Positions 25,926 to 40,875 of a DNA stretch of 64,000 nt are shown one piece after another; within the stretch, counting starts at the first letter, position 1; every line of letters starts with the position of its first letter. A program made the position numbers and the translations under genes. The stretch spans positions 33,509,979 through 33,573,978 of the forward strand of contig NC_088302.1 of NCBI RefSeq assembly GCF_032854445.1, read 5' to 3'. Below the pieces are notes generated by a model, which had not been told where the DNA came from, ran no database searches, and worked only from the letters and a program-made list of their open reading frames with translations. Origin of the DNA: Liolophura sinensis. Taxonomy: Eukaryota > Mollusca > Polyplacophora > Chitonida > Chitonidae.

Positions 25926-26396
25926 CAGCACCAATCACAATGGAGTGCCACAGATGTTCAAAATGTCTTTCTTCATCACATGCAAACAGTAAAGTCTCCT
26001 ACAAAATTGAAGTTTTCTGATCAAAGTCCTACTTACAGCTTCACATGATTAAGCTACAGGGTGTAAAATAATCAGGTACAAAATGACCTGATACCATTTT
26101 GCGTTGAACATGAAGGATTATGAATTGTACTGAAAAAGATGCCAGATATAAACTTTTTATCAAGAATCCCTCACCCCATAAATTTGTTCAGAAAAACTGT
26201 ATCCAGTTAACTGTGATATAAGAATTCTTTGGCATAGTTCGTGAACTTTTTAGGTCAAAATCAAGTTAAAAAAAATCAATCATCTCCAGTTTGTCAGTAC
26301 ATATGATCTAAACTGGTTAGAAAGCACCTGTGCCAGCAAGATGTGGATAATATTTTTCATTAATCTGAAAGAAAAGAATGTTTTGAGCGGAATTAG

Positions 26397-28298
<1,902 letters not shown>

Positions 28299-28666
28299 TA
28301 CTGCTTGTTTTGTGATTCTTGGACTGGGACTGACCTGAACCGCTTTACATTCTTTCTCATCTTGCTCTTGCACTCATGTTTTTAGCTACTGCGTAACTTT
28401 CAGCTCACTGTGGCAAATCTTTGAAAATTTAATGTGTTTATCGAGATAAAGAGAAAATCAAGTGTTAAAGTCGAGCAGTCTGTGTACCATGTGTTCTCTC
28501 TTTAAAAGTAGAAGGATGGTGTGTTGGTCTGAGGCAGTTTATACTAGAGCGTGCGATAACTTTTTCAAGGTCTTGCTGCCATTTTGGGGAAAAGATGTTT
28601 TCTGTCCAGTCAAAAGAGAAGCAGTTTAAATGGGAGGTTAGAATTCAAAAGCGTTTGTCCCTAAAG

Positions 28667-28856
28667 GTTAGCACGCCAGCGCGGCGCTATGACCTAAGAG
28701 CCTCCCACCAATGCAGTCATTGTGAGTTCAAGTCCAGCTCATGCTGGCTTCCTCTCATGCGGATGGTTGTGGGTTTCCCGCTACCATAACGATGGCTGCT
28801 GTTGTATAAGTAAAACATTCTTGAGTACGGCGTAAAGCACCAATCAAATAAATATG
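28667..28856 (+). mobile_element. SINE family A, internally deleted copy
   Basis: Head remnant TTAGCACGCCAGCGC, B box GAGTTCAAGTCC, CTCATGCTGGCTTCCTCTC, a shortened central part, then TTGAGTACGGCGTAAAGCAC and CAATCAAATAAAT. It is the first repeat downstream of the polyubiquitin gene. Confidence 0.88.
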
Positions 28857-29329
28857 TCTCAAACTACAAGTTATTTCGGATACATGAACTTGCCTTAAGA
28901 TGGCTTGGTATATGAGAGATGTTTGAAATAATCAATGAATGCCAAATTACTGCACCTAAACAATCTCACCATGAAGTTAAATACCTGGTTGTTGCTGAAG
29001 GCCGTAAATGAAATTTTTCATTTGTAGAATTGGAGGTCTGTTTATGGGTAAACATGGACAGTTCTGCAGAAAGCGCGACAACCTAGTGAACGCAGATAGC
29101 CAAAAGCTGAAGTAACCATGACACTGTGAAAACTAACGTTTATTAATGTTTTGAAACGGCCTCCGCTGGGTCATCCAACACCTCTATACTGGGTAATGAT
29201 GGTTTCCTTTTGGATTTGGCTGCATGTGAAGTGTAATACATTATGCCAGAAAGAGTGGATTTTTACTCGCATGTTCTTAAAATTACGACTGCCATTACAC
29301 AAAAAATCCATACCTTAGCGGTCACGTAT

Positions 29330-29480
29330 GTCTCCGGCGGTTAAAGCGATAACCACTGTTCTTAAATCCGGACGTGCGCGGTAGTTCACATAGGGCGCTA
29401 CGGTTTCCTCTGACCGCCATCGTATAAGTAAAAAAAAAAAATTCCCAAATACGCCGATAAGACATGCAGACAAATAAATA
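29330..29480 (+). mobile_element. SINE family A, decayed copy
   Basis: Only GGTTAAAGCG, TTTCCTCTGACCGCCATCGT, ATAAGTA and a disrupted tail are left. The order fits the family. Confidence 0.5.
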
Positions 29481-29607
29481 TAACTATCTTCAACCATGAT
29501 GGAGGTTCCATGTTAACAGTTGTGAGATAAAGTTAACTACCAAAACAACCAATTCACCACAATTAAGGGAGTGACAATAAAACCTACAGCAAAGAAATGC
29601 ATGCAAG

Positions 29608-29861
29608 CCGGTGGCACAGCGGTTAAAACTCTAACTCAACGCAATGATCCAGGAGCCTCTTGTACTAATGCGGTCTCTATGAGTTCATGTTCAGCTCGTG
29701 CTGGCTTCTCTCCAGTCGTACGCGTGAGGGTCTTCGAGCAACCTGTATGGATAGTGAGTTACCCCTGCGCTCTACTCTTGTTACCTCCCGACATAATGCT
29801 TGACCCCGTCGTATAAGAGAAATATTCTCGACTACGGCGTAAAGCATCAATCAAATAAACA
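29608..29861 (+). mobile_element. SINE family A, full-length diverged copy
   Basis: Head GGTGGCACAGCGGTTAAAAC (A box), GAGTTCATGTTC (diverged B box), CTCGTGCTGGCTTCTCTCC, ACATAATGCTTG, CGTCGTATAAGAGAAATATT and an ATCAATCAAATAAAC tail. Confidence 0.88.
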
Positions 29862-30186
29862 AGCATGTAAACATGTATTTGAACTTGTGTATATACAAAA
29901 ACTCGTAACGACTCATTTCCCTGGATACAGTTTGTCATTGCAGAAAGAGCTGGGCGTATATAGGCTAATTTAGTGCCTTCTCCACACAATTACTTGGAAA
30001 CGACGAACAGAGGAAAATATAAAATGCAACAAAATATAGGTGGTGTCCTGGGGTAGTAATAATCTACTATCCTAGGGCAAAATATTATTGTAGTATTTCA
30101 TGGTCGGTTCCAAGTGCCGGTTCTTCTCCATTCGATCAGGCATGTTGATTAATGGCCCTCATCATATATGCAAGTAATTATTGAGC

Positions 30187-30433
30187 GGGGGGGGGGGGGG
30201 GGGGGGGAATTCCGTGGCTCAGCTCCGGGGCCTCTCACCAATGCGGTCGCTGTGAGTTCGTACAGCTCATGCTGGCTTCCTCTCCGTCCGTATGTGGGAA
30301 GGGCTGTCAGCAACCTGTGGATGGTCGTGGGTTTCCCCCGGACCGTCCGGAATCCCCCCACCATAATGCTGGCCGCCGTCGTATAAGTGAAATATTTTTG
30401 AGTACGACGTAAAACACCAATCAAATAAATAAA
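30187..30433 (+). mobile_element. SINE family A preceded by G-run
   Basis: A poly-G run at 30187-30206 leads into CCGTGGCTCAG, then CGCTGTGAGTTCG, CTCATGCTGGCTTCCTCTCC, GTCGTGGGTTTCCCCCGG, CCGCCGTCGTATAAGTGAAA and the AATAAATAAA tail. The head has lost part of the region between the A and B boxes. Confidence 0.9.
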
Positions 30434-31033
30434 TTATTGAGCGACGGAAGGGAAATATTACCCCACAATCCATGCATCCATGAACCCCAAGTTATAGGAG
30501 GCAAACTTAGCAATGCAATAAATCCGGAATAAAATACCATATATCCCATATGTTTTCCATTTTTTGATATTGTGGTGGTGCCAAAATCACAACCTCAGTC
30601 CATTCCGGTACAAATTATAGGCCAGCATATTGACTTCATGTCAAATTAGCCAGTACTTGCTCTGCATTTTTACGGCCAATTAAATGGCTCATTAGGCCTA
30701 AATATAAAATTTTGATCAGTCGCTTTATATCATAACGACTTTGCATTGACTTGGATGTAAGTGACACCCGTGTAGGTCTACCAGTCGACAACCATAATGG
30801 GAGTTCCAGCTCGGTAATCGCAAGTTTCCGCTCACAAACCTCACAAGAACTAAGAAAGTATATAAATTAACTGATTAGATAACTCAATTACGACGAATTA
30901 ATTTGAAGAGAATCAATCAACTGTTTCCAATGATGACAGGAAGGTGTAATTATCTGGTCCCATATAAATTTAACCCGTAGGCCTATATCCAAATCAGGTA
31001 GATGTATACGCATAGTATAGGATATACCGGCCA

Positions 31034-31043
31034 ATGCACACAC

Positions 31044-31086
<43 letters not shown>
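31034..31086. repeat. AC microsatellite
   Basis: An AC run of over 20 repeats followed by a short TA run, intergenic. Confidence 0.95.
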
Positions 31087-31088
<2 letters not shown>

Positions 31089-31329
31089 GAGACCTGGGAT
31101 CAAGCACATGTCGGGTCACGCTAAAGATTTTTAAAAACGGTACTTGTTGCTACCTCCCTATAGACGCTCAGCGCTCAGAGGTTACAACAAGGAATCAGGA
31201 CTGGTTGACCGGGTCTCGGTATATGTAACGTGACTGCATGGATGAGTGTCACGTTCGGAAATGCCGTGATCTATGAACTTATACGTGTGCTGGGAACGCT
31301 AGACCATGCAGCTCATAGCACACTATATC

Positions 31330-31690
31330 AAATCTGAACCGGTTTAAATCGAAGCCAGTTGTAAAAATGCGTGCGTTCACACACCATGTGGCCAAGCCGG
31401 CTTTAAGCCAGTTCAGGGATTTGCCCGTTCACACGGTCACATATAAGCCGGTTTAGTAATTACGGCGTCATCCTGACCTCCACGTATCCGGGGCATTTAA
31501 TCCAGTTACCGTTCACACGACAAAGATAAACCGGCTCAAGACCTGATACAGGCTTGAAGCCACGTCGCTAGCAGGGACAAATAAACGGGATTGAATGCCC
31601 CCCGCTTTGCATTCGCACGAGCGACGTCAAACTGGTTCACGGCCACTTTCGGATTTAAACCAGCTAACTTTGCTCGTGTGAACGGGATAT
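31330..31690. repeat. possible non-autonomous element with GTTCACAC motifs
   Basis: A C+G-richer block holds CGTTCACAC near 31374, CCGTTCACACGG near 31427 and CGTTCACACG near 31509, several AACCGG/CCGGTT/AGCCGG motifs, and an end CGTGTGAACGGG near 31673. The first and last motifs are inverted relative to each other. No coding capacity is seen. The assignment is uncertain. Confidence 0.4.
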
Positions 31691-31751
31691 TAGAGTTCAT
31701 CCCCTCCAAAAAGTTGTTTTGAGAGTGAGTATAATCATAGTTTACTTCACC

Positions 31752-31905
31752 AAAGCAGGCTACTTAATTTCCGGGACTGACCACTCGGGCCACCGGAAAA
31801 CTGTAGATTAAAGTCCCCTTTCAAGCTCCAAGAAGAAAGTTGAGAAGCTGTTTTGTACTTTTATGTTCTTGACCACATCCCATAAACTCCATATAACTTA
31901 AGAAA
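31752..31905 (+). repeat. dispersed repeat, family 3 copy 2
   Basis: It shares CTACTTAATTTCC, GACTG, GGCCA..GGAAAACTGTAG, TTTTGTACTTTT and CATAAACTCC in order with 3255-3412. Confidence 0.5.
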
Positions 31906-32688
31906 GAAAAAGCGTTTTGTGTACCCTTTAATTACACTGAGCAATATGAGAAAGGCCAGTGAAAAGGTCTTTGAGAATATATTCGCTTATAGAAACAGAA
32001 AGCTTGAATTGTATAAGGTGGGTAATGTATATGGATCATACTGCGTGCCAGTCGCTGACGTCGCATCACCTTTTCCGCCTTTTACTCACCTACATGTGAA
32101 TATTTTGAGAATACTATTTAAATAATAGTTTATTCCATCGATGGCAATAAGAGCTATTCTAACATTAAAAGCTATGTTATTTTAGAGTGAAAAGTAGTGG
32201 AGAACTGCTTTTGAGCTAGGTCAGATCGAGTACGTAAACACTGGGATTATTATAACAGTTATACTTGTCTCGGGTAAACACTAGCTATTTGGACCGTACA
32301 AAAGCCCAACAGGATGTGATTCTACAGTTAATGATCCATAAAAAGAAATAAAAAAAAAAAAGAAAACGAAAAAAACGATTAAGGTATTTCATTGTAAGCT
32401 ACTGCAATGTGCCCATAAGTCACCATGCAAAATTTTAAATTGTTCACGCTCAGAAGGGCTTTGTTATCAGTGTGTTCAGATTTTTGTCTTCAGTCTAGTC
32501 CCAGGTTTAGCTAAGAGAAATATTGTTATAAAAACACACGCGGCATAATGACAGCTCCCTGTATTTTTGACCAATGAGGTTTGTGATAATTCGTCATTGC
32601 CGTCTGTTTCGCTTTCACCGCCAGGAAGTTGATTTCAACACAGTGGGTTTTGTGTTGGCTGACTTTTGTGAAATATTGCGCAGCAGAA

Positions 32689-35600
32689 ATGTCTAGGCGT
32701 CGACGGAATTCCTTTAGCGACGATGAGGAAGACAGTGAGTATAGCCGTATTCCGTTTTTCACGGGTGCACAAGCGTATCCTGTTCGAATTTCTTGCAGAC
32801 ATTTTAAATGTTTTGTTGTTGTTGTTGCAACACGTGTGTTGTATGGACAATCGGATAATTCGTACCCATGCCGCAGTGGCAGTTGTAAACACCAGGTTGA
32901 TGCTTTTTTTTAGTAGCTGAGGCAGTAGGTCCTGAGTGCTGGGCCTGCCAAACTGCATATAGATGGCTTTATATCCCCTGAAGCGATTACAATTATTGAA
33001 AAGTGAAGAAAGACGGTAGAATTTGGTGATCAGACATCAGAAAATCTACTTCACTACGGTCGAGCCACCGTTGACCTTGTGAAATCATTGTGGTACATAC
33101 TCTGCAGGCATGTGGGTCTTTTCTATATGCGTACAGCATAGACCACAGGAGACAATTGCTTTTGTTTTAGAACTGAATAAGAGATTATTGCATGCCGATG
33201 TGTGGCTTGCAGCGTACTGCAGTAACACAACACAGGATACTGTAAAGGTACACAAATGGCCTAAATAAACCAGATTGAGAAAATATGGATGAGATCTCAT
33301 GATAAACACCCTTCGATTACAGAGTATTCAATCATAGTTGTATGAGACTTGTTAATTCATCCAGACCTACTTCAAGAAAATGTCAAAGGACGAGGCTTAA
33401 ATCCCCCCCCCCCCCCAAAAGCCAAATGAGTTGTAGAGAGCTGCTAGCCTTTGCTTACAGGGCGACCCAGCTCAGTTCACACCTTGCCATGAGGCTTTTG
33501 TGCGCACGTTGATTGTCGGTGTGGTTTCTTATAGTGGATAGACAGATATCGGTACAATGAATTGGATTTTACATTTAGTTGAAGTGTTGAACTGATGAAT
33601 TTTGAACCACACATTTATGAGCAGGGAACTGAAAATAGCTGCCTGTGTCATAATTCGTACATGTTGGCCAATTTCAGGGCTTTACAAAAGTATAATTTTA
33701 TGTCTACACAGGATATTACCTTCAGAATTTGCTTGATCGAACATCTTGCAAACATGCGAAAAGGTTGAAGAATTACAGTAGCTGGATTGTTACTTTCACC
33801 AGTGTGGAGCGAAGGATTGTTTTGATCAATGCCACTCACAGCCCGTTGGCCCTAATGTATGCTTCCTCCTGTCTTATCCAGTATAATTCAGTTTGGCTAT
33901 AAAAACGCATATTCTGTGAACTGCGAAACCGTGTCAGATTGTCCATTGGTACTACCATCCTTCCATAAATGTTCAATTCGTGTCGGACAAACCAGTGAGG
34001 AGCACGTTAGTGGCATCTATGGTGGCCGATATACAAGCGAAATGTTATTAATGCTTTACCAATACTTGCAAAGAAAGGTTACTCATAAAACTTCATAGGG
34101 CTGGCCAGAAGATCGAAATGATAAACCTGATAGTCCAGGCCGTAGTTTCGGTTTTCAGTCATATATATCTAGCCAACCCCTCTCAAATCCAGTTTTTACA
34201 CCAGTTGGATCTATCATTACAGTATTTATGCTGGAACAGGCTCATTGAAGTCAGATTTTGATAGCACGTTTTATTCTTGATCTAGGTCCTGGATATGGTC
34301 GTAAGAGACGCCGTACCTCAGAAATCTTGGATATCGAAGAGCGTCTAGAGTCCCTTATAACAAGAGTTGGAGAGAAGGTAATATAATCATTTTATCAAGC
34401 TGATTAGTTCTGATAAAGTCAAGTCTGTTCTCTGCTGTACTATGGCTTGTCTTGTATAAGGAGGAGTGTCCAATTGTTTGACATCTAGGCTCATCATGAG
34501 TAAAACTAAGGCAATTGCTTCATCATTTGTCTAGATTTCAGATGAGTGAGGCAAGAGACTGGGATGGTATCACTCATATAATTTGCTGCCTAAAGATAAA
34601 ATGGAAAACATCTTGAGTTGAAAGCTCAAAAGGTTTACCTTTACCCACAAGCCATAATTTCCCCGTACAGGTGCCTCCCTGGCTCAGCTGGTTAGCGCGC
34701 TAGCGCAGCGTAATGTCCAGCTCATGCTGGCTTTATCTCTGGCCGTACATGGGAAGATCTGACAGCAGCCTGCAGATGGTCGTGGGTTTCCCCCAGCTCT
34801 ACCAGGTTTCCTCCCACCATAATTCTCTCGTATAAGTGACATGCGTAAAACACCAATTAAATAAATACATTTCGCGATATATATTCACTTTCAACACAAA
34901 ACTACATGTACAGTATGGTGTACTAACCTTGGCATTACTTAGTGTGTGATTATTTTAGGTGTCATAAAATTGGCCAAGGATAGCCTTAACCAACGTCATT
35001 GACATAGTACGTAGCATTTAAAGAACTGATGTAGTTACCTGCCCTTGTAAAATTTTAGTAGGCTGGGAGTACAGGATGTTGCCTTGAGCATAACTCAAAA
35101 AAAATGGGGGTTACTTTGGAAATTGACGTTGTAGAACGTGTGCTTGTGGTAAATCGACACATGTAACTGAAAACTTATGTCTGTGGAAAACTATTTGACA
35201 GGTAATTTTTGTGTCATCTGCTGTTGGCAAACTGCGTCAGATTTGTGACCTAGGTTTGGAGCCATCTATGTCTAAATAAAATCTAAGAGCCATCTTGGAC
35301 TAGGTATTGTATAGGGTTTTTGACAGAACATAATTGTTCACACTGGAAATAGATCGGGTCTGTTAGAAATGGGAACTACACTGCTGTAACGGACATTCAC
35401 TGATTTGATGCTTAAAGGCAGGCACCAGATCCGAAAATTTTAAGCAACACAACATAAAGTTTTTAGAAATTTGTCAAAGTACAGAGATTTAAGCAGAAAC
35501 CATTATGAAATCTATTAGGTCAGACTGGTCTGATAGTTTAGCAGTGGTACTTGCCACATTCTAAATCTAAATTTAGGTGAGTGTGAGGTGCACGCCTGCA

Positions 35601-38600
35601 TCATTTGCCCCCCTTGATGAGCCCCGTGACATACAATTAGCAATACCTGCTTTTTTGCTGCATATGTAAAGATAATGCTTCATTAAAAAAGCATGTCACT
35701 GTGGGTCAAAGAATAGGAGATTCATAGAACTATTGTGTTGTCTTTGTTGCCTTGTTCATAAAATTATGATATCAAAATGATGTTACTAAATTTTATAAGA
35801 AAGTGGTAGAATGATTATGAGATACTAGCTACATGTAAGCTACGTTTTCAAGGGGAGATAAATTCAGGTTAAGGTGATGAAATGTATTTATCCTAAATAT
35901 GCCTAGACTTATGTTCTGTTGAAGTGAGATGACTGCTAAAATCTGGATATAATATCAGTGGCATATTCTCCCTCCCCTTACTTGTTTACAGAGTACCTCC
36001 TCTCTGGAGAGCAATTTGGAGGGACTGGCCAGTGTTTTGGAGGCAGATCTTCCAAATTACAAGCCAAAGATTTTGAGGATTCTATGTGAATGGTGAGTAA
36101 CAAAATCAGACTAGCTATAAAGGTGGTAGATTAATTTTAGTCAAACTTTTAAGTCTCTGTGATTAAAGTGTTAATGTCAGCAGGGGTTATAGTATGAAGC
36201 TGTCTTTGACTTCTGCAGAAATTGTGAGAGAACCAGAGGATTTTGCAAGCTTAAATTAACAGGAAGTGCAGGAAGGCAATATGCCATACTCACCAGTTAT
36301 GCAATATGCTATACTCACCAGTTATGCAATATGCTATGCTCACCAGTGATGCTATATGCTATACTCACCAGTTATGCAATATGCTATACGCACCAGTTAT
36401 GCAATATGCTATACTCACCAGTTATGCAATATGCTGTACTCACCAGTTATGCAATGTGCTGTACTCACCTGTTATGCAATATGCTATATGCACCAGTTAT
36501 GCAATATGCTATACTCACCAGGTATGCAATATGCTATACTCACCATTGATGCAATATGCTATGCTCACCAGTGATGCAATATGCTATACTCACCAGGTAT
36601 GCAATATGCTATATGCACCAGTTATGCAGTATGCTATACTCACCTGTTGTGCAATATGCTATATGCACCAGTTATGCAATATGCTATACTCACCTGTTAT
36701 GCAATGTGCTATACTCACCAGTTATGCAATATGCTATACTCACCAGTTATGAGTTATGTGCCATCCTCACACAGTATCCCATGAATTTTTTTTTACGTTT
36801 GATGGCATTTACTGTTTTCAGTAGCATTAGAACTTGGTGAGGAAAAATGGTAACACTATGTTCCTTAGGGATGTACAACTTCTTAGGTTTATTAACATAA
36901 TGTTTCGATGTAGTTACTAACATCATTATAAAGTAAATGACATCATTGGAGTAATGGGTTTGAACATACTTTAAATACTAACCTGATCAATGCTTACTTA
37001 GTCACTTCTTTTCAAATGTGTGTTTTTTTTTTATTTTTTGACATTTATAACTCCAATTATTCTACTTAAACCCATCGCTCCAATGATGTCTGTCACTTGA
37101 TAAGGATGTTAGTAACTACATTGGAATGTTGTGTTAATAAACCCAGGAAGTTGTAAATTCATAAGCAACATAGTGTTAGCGTATTTGATTGCATTTGTGT
37201 GTAAGCGTCAAACTTTATTATAATCCAAAAGTAGTATTGTTCGTGCAAATTCAGTGTGTAAAGTCCTGTTACAACTCTAACAAGGGAAATCCTGTTGCTC
37301 TTGTGATTTTCGACCGGCCCGGATAGCACAGTTGGTAGAGCGTCCGCTTCGGGACCGGTAGATCCAGGATCAATCCTTGGTCGAGTCACATCTAAGACTT
37401 TAAAAGAGGAAGTTGTAACTTCCTCGCTTGGCGTTCAGCATGAAGGGGATAGTGCAACGACTGGTTGACCCGTATCAGTATAATGGCTCGGGCGGGGCGG
37501 CTTACTTGCCTTCGGTAAGTCGTCTCAGTGATGCAGCACTAAATAAAAGAGCGGTGGAAATCCGTCCTGCAACAAGGAGGCACAATTACACGTGCATGCA
37601 CCCTAATGATTCCTTCGTCGTCATATGACTGAAAAATTGTTGAGTACGACGTTAAACCCCAAGCACTCACTCACACTCACTCTTTTGATTTTCACCAAAC
37701 ATGACTAGAACTTTAAAATGTGCAAGTTCCAAAAACTAAGTAAATAGTGCAACTTATGTAGTTGTAAGTAGACTTGCTAATAAACAGTCAGGCTTCAGTT
37801 GAGCTTCACATTCTTCACAGTCGTGTTGTCTTTTTTTCAGTGTAACCAAACTGCCAGAAAAGTTGACGGTATATACTACACTGGTCGGGTTGCTGAATGC
37901 AAAAAATTACAACTGTGGTGGAGAGGTTAGTCATTTGTGTTCCACGTACATGTAGCAGTCATTGTTTGTAGTTTTGTAGGAAATGTCAGTGTGGAAAATA
38001 GAGCCAAATTAATAATTAAATAACGAAGTCAAAACGTCACAAACCGTAATTGCGAAAACAGAAGAGATCTTGGTTCAACCTGAAACCTTTAAATCATCAG
38101 ATTTGACCAGTGTCTGGCAAAGAGCAGTGTTTCTACCATAGCCACTCCAGTCTCTTCCACCCTCCGAGCTGATGGGCATTGTGTCAGCATATAAGTGAAA
38201 TATTTATCAAAATGGTGTTAAGCACCAAACAATGTTATGTTGTTGAATAGAATGACAATACTCCATATGTACCTGCGTTTAAACATTTTAAATGACCATA
38301 AATTTTGCCTATGACTGACTTGCCCATTATTCCTGATTCTGTGAGTTCTATTTTTTTTTTAGAAAGGTATTTTGAGGCTTGCTTGGAACATTGGATAATA
38401 TTCTATTGAATTGTGCACTTTTATGAGCGAAATTTTATGTCATGTAGGGTACATTGAAAGAAGGAAAGATTTCCATCTGTGTGAATATTTTTTTAAGGAA
38501 TGAATATACATGTATATTTTGTTTGGATTGTTGCCAATATTTGTTGTTGCAGTTTGTGGAGCTCTTGGTGAGAAACCTGAAGGAAGCTCTGAAGACCGGG

Positions 38601-40875
38601 GACTTTGATGGAGCAAGAATAATGGTATGGTGATCAGGATTGGGTTCAGGGTGAAGAAGAGTGGTATGGTGATCAGGGTGGGGTTCAGGGTGAAGAAGAA
38701 TGGTGTGGAGTTCAGGGTGAAAAAGAATGGTATGGTGATCAGGGTGGGGTTCAGGGTGAAGAAGAATGGTGTGGAGTTCAGGGTGGGGTTCAGGTTGAAG
38801 AAGAATGGTATGGTGATCCGGATGGGGTTCAGGGTGAAGAATAGTATGGTGATCAGGATGGGGTTCAGGGTGAAGAATAGTATGGTGATCATTGTGGGGT
38901 TCAGGTTGAAGAAGAATGGTATGGTGATCCGGATGGGGTTCAGGGTGAAGAAGAATGGTATGGTGATCCGGATGGGGTTCAGGGTGAAGAATAGTATGGT
39001 GATCAGGATGGGGTTCAGGGTGAAGAATAGTATGGTGATCATTGTGGGGTTCAGGTTGAAGAAGAATGGTATGGTGATCACAATGGGGCTCAGTGTGAAA
39101 AAGAATGGTATGGTGATTTGGGTGGGGTTCAGGGTGAACAAGAATAGTATGGGGATCAGGATGGGGTTAAGGGTGAAGAATAATGGTTTCGTTATCACAT
39201 TGAGGTTTAGGGTGAAGAAGAATGGCATGGTGACCACAGTGGAGATTAGGGTGAAGAGTAATGGTACGGAGATTTTTATCCATTTCACCCAGAATTGTTT
39301 TAGTGAAAGCTGGTCTTAAAAAACTGCACCAGGATGTGTTAAGTGATCAAATTTCAAGTAGCAAAGTTTTATTGTAGGTACGTTTTCTCTCAGACCTCGT
39401 CAACTGCCATGTTATCGTAGCTGGCTCTCTTCTCGCACTTTTCGACAACTTTGTGGAGGTGACATTGGAAGACAGTATACCACAGGTGATTTTTTTTTTA
39501 ATCAAATACTATCAATCAATTTTTGTATTTTCTTCACTGAATTTAACAAATAAACTGTGGATAAGACCATCAAAATATTATCAAAGTGACTTTGGTTTTA
39601 ATCAAGGGATTGTGATTGTTACTACAAAAGTCATCCATGACCACTATTAAATTGCAGAGACTTTCAGTGTTTTCAAGAGTGTTTTCATTATGGAGTGACT
39701 CAGCAATATTGATATTCAATCTTAGAGTGTAAAATGTTACATCCAGCGGTATAATGTTTCAGTATAAATAACTGGCACCTAATTAATATGAATAATGCAG
39801 GATAATGACACTCACATGGATGCATTAATTTTGCATTTGTACAGTTATTTATCTGAAACTGGCTGTTTAGCACCCTAACAAGAGTGTCTCACTTACTAAC
39901 AGTTCTCATTTTTTTATAGGTACGATCTGACTGGTACACCTATGCCGTGTTGTCAGCATTACCTTGGGTGAGTCCATAATGTAGTGATGCGGATAAGTGA
40001 GCTGAAGTCAATAATGGCATAGATTTATACATGTGGTATATTTATGCTATTTCCTATGATATGCAAGAGGGTATGGGCTCAGTCATAGCAGGAAGGACGT
40101 GTAATTTTACCGTATTCCATGTTTTATTTGTACCGAAGAAGGCTATCAAAAACTATGTGTATTGGTGCTATTATTTTCAGGTGTTATTTTGTACGCAAAA
40201 TACAATAATGTAAGAAAAGAAATGAAGTGTATTTATTCTTGTTATTTTCTAGGATACGTTGCCCATACATATCATGTGCTCAATGCCAGCACGGAGAAAT
40301 GTACCAGTGTTTTTGTTATTTCCCAGGTTGGCAGAGAGCTTTTTGAGAAGAAAGAAGCAGAACTAAATAAGTTATTAGCAACAATAGAAAGCTATGTGAC
40401 GTAAGTTATATCAGAACTTGTCATTCTTATCACAAACACTACCATTTTACCGTGATAATTTTTCACGGTCAAATTATGTCTTAACCCTGATTGAAATTCC
40501 CCTGCTTTCTTGATAGAAAACACACGTGCATGATAGTTTAACATTTTATTCATGGTGATTAAGGTTTTCTTACCCGATCTGTACAAGTTGGTATGTATAG
40601 TCAACTCTCCATCCATTTGTCACAGAGGAATATTTTACAACTGACATGAAACCCATGGGGAACAAAATATGTAGCCATGTCACTACTACTGATGATTGAT
40701 CAATGTGTAGTTTGTGTTTTTGAATACCTTACAGATTAGTACATTAGATTTCCTAGGAAACAACGGATAATTGATCAGTATATTTTATCTTCTTGAATTT
40801 TGTAGGAAGCGACAGAAGATCCACTTGCCCGCTCTGAAAGTGTGGCAGGAAGATACCCCCCATCCTCAGGAAGAG
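32689..40875 (+). CDS. NCBP1: NCBP1 exons 1-9: basic N-terminus and first MIF4G-type domain
   Basis: Residues 1-30 hold two basic clusters (SRRRRN and GRKRRRTSE), the expected importin-alpha-binding nuclear localisation signal. From residue 35 on ([82 protein letters not shown]) the sequence follows the first helical MIF4G domain of CBP80 closely. Exon 7 is only 48 nt. Exon 5 (38553-38624) is followed directly by a minisatellite that copies its donor. Confidence 0.93.

Larger units (their letters stand above)
28299..32688. other. polyubiquitin / NCBP1 intergenic region
   Basis: About 4.4 kb without a recognised gene. It contains the polyubiquitin 3' UTR (no clear AATAAA before the SINE at 28667), four or more SINE copies, a G-run at 30187-30206, an AC microsatellite, a repeat with several GTTCACAC motifs (31330-31690) and a family 3 repeat copy. 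The last 130 bp should hold the NCBP1 promoter: a CCAAT is near 32571 and no TATA is seen. Confidence 0.65.

Noticed and set aside
36277-36757. CRISPR-like direct repeats
   Set aside because: The 25-bp units are contiguous with no unique spacers, in an animal gene intron.
36306-36840. Overlapping open frames in three frames, up to 148 codons
   Set aside because: Caused by the 25-bp minisatellite: a stop-free unit whose length is not a multiple of 3 opens all three frames with the same repeated peptide.
38440-39319. Long open frames on both strands (282 and 230 codons) at 38.4-39.3 kb
   Set aside because: They run through the 36-39 bp minisatellite, whose units are multiples of 3 without stops. 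Both strands are open for that reason alone, and the translation is a simple repeat.
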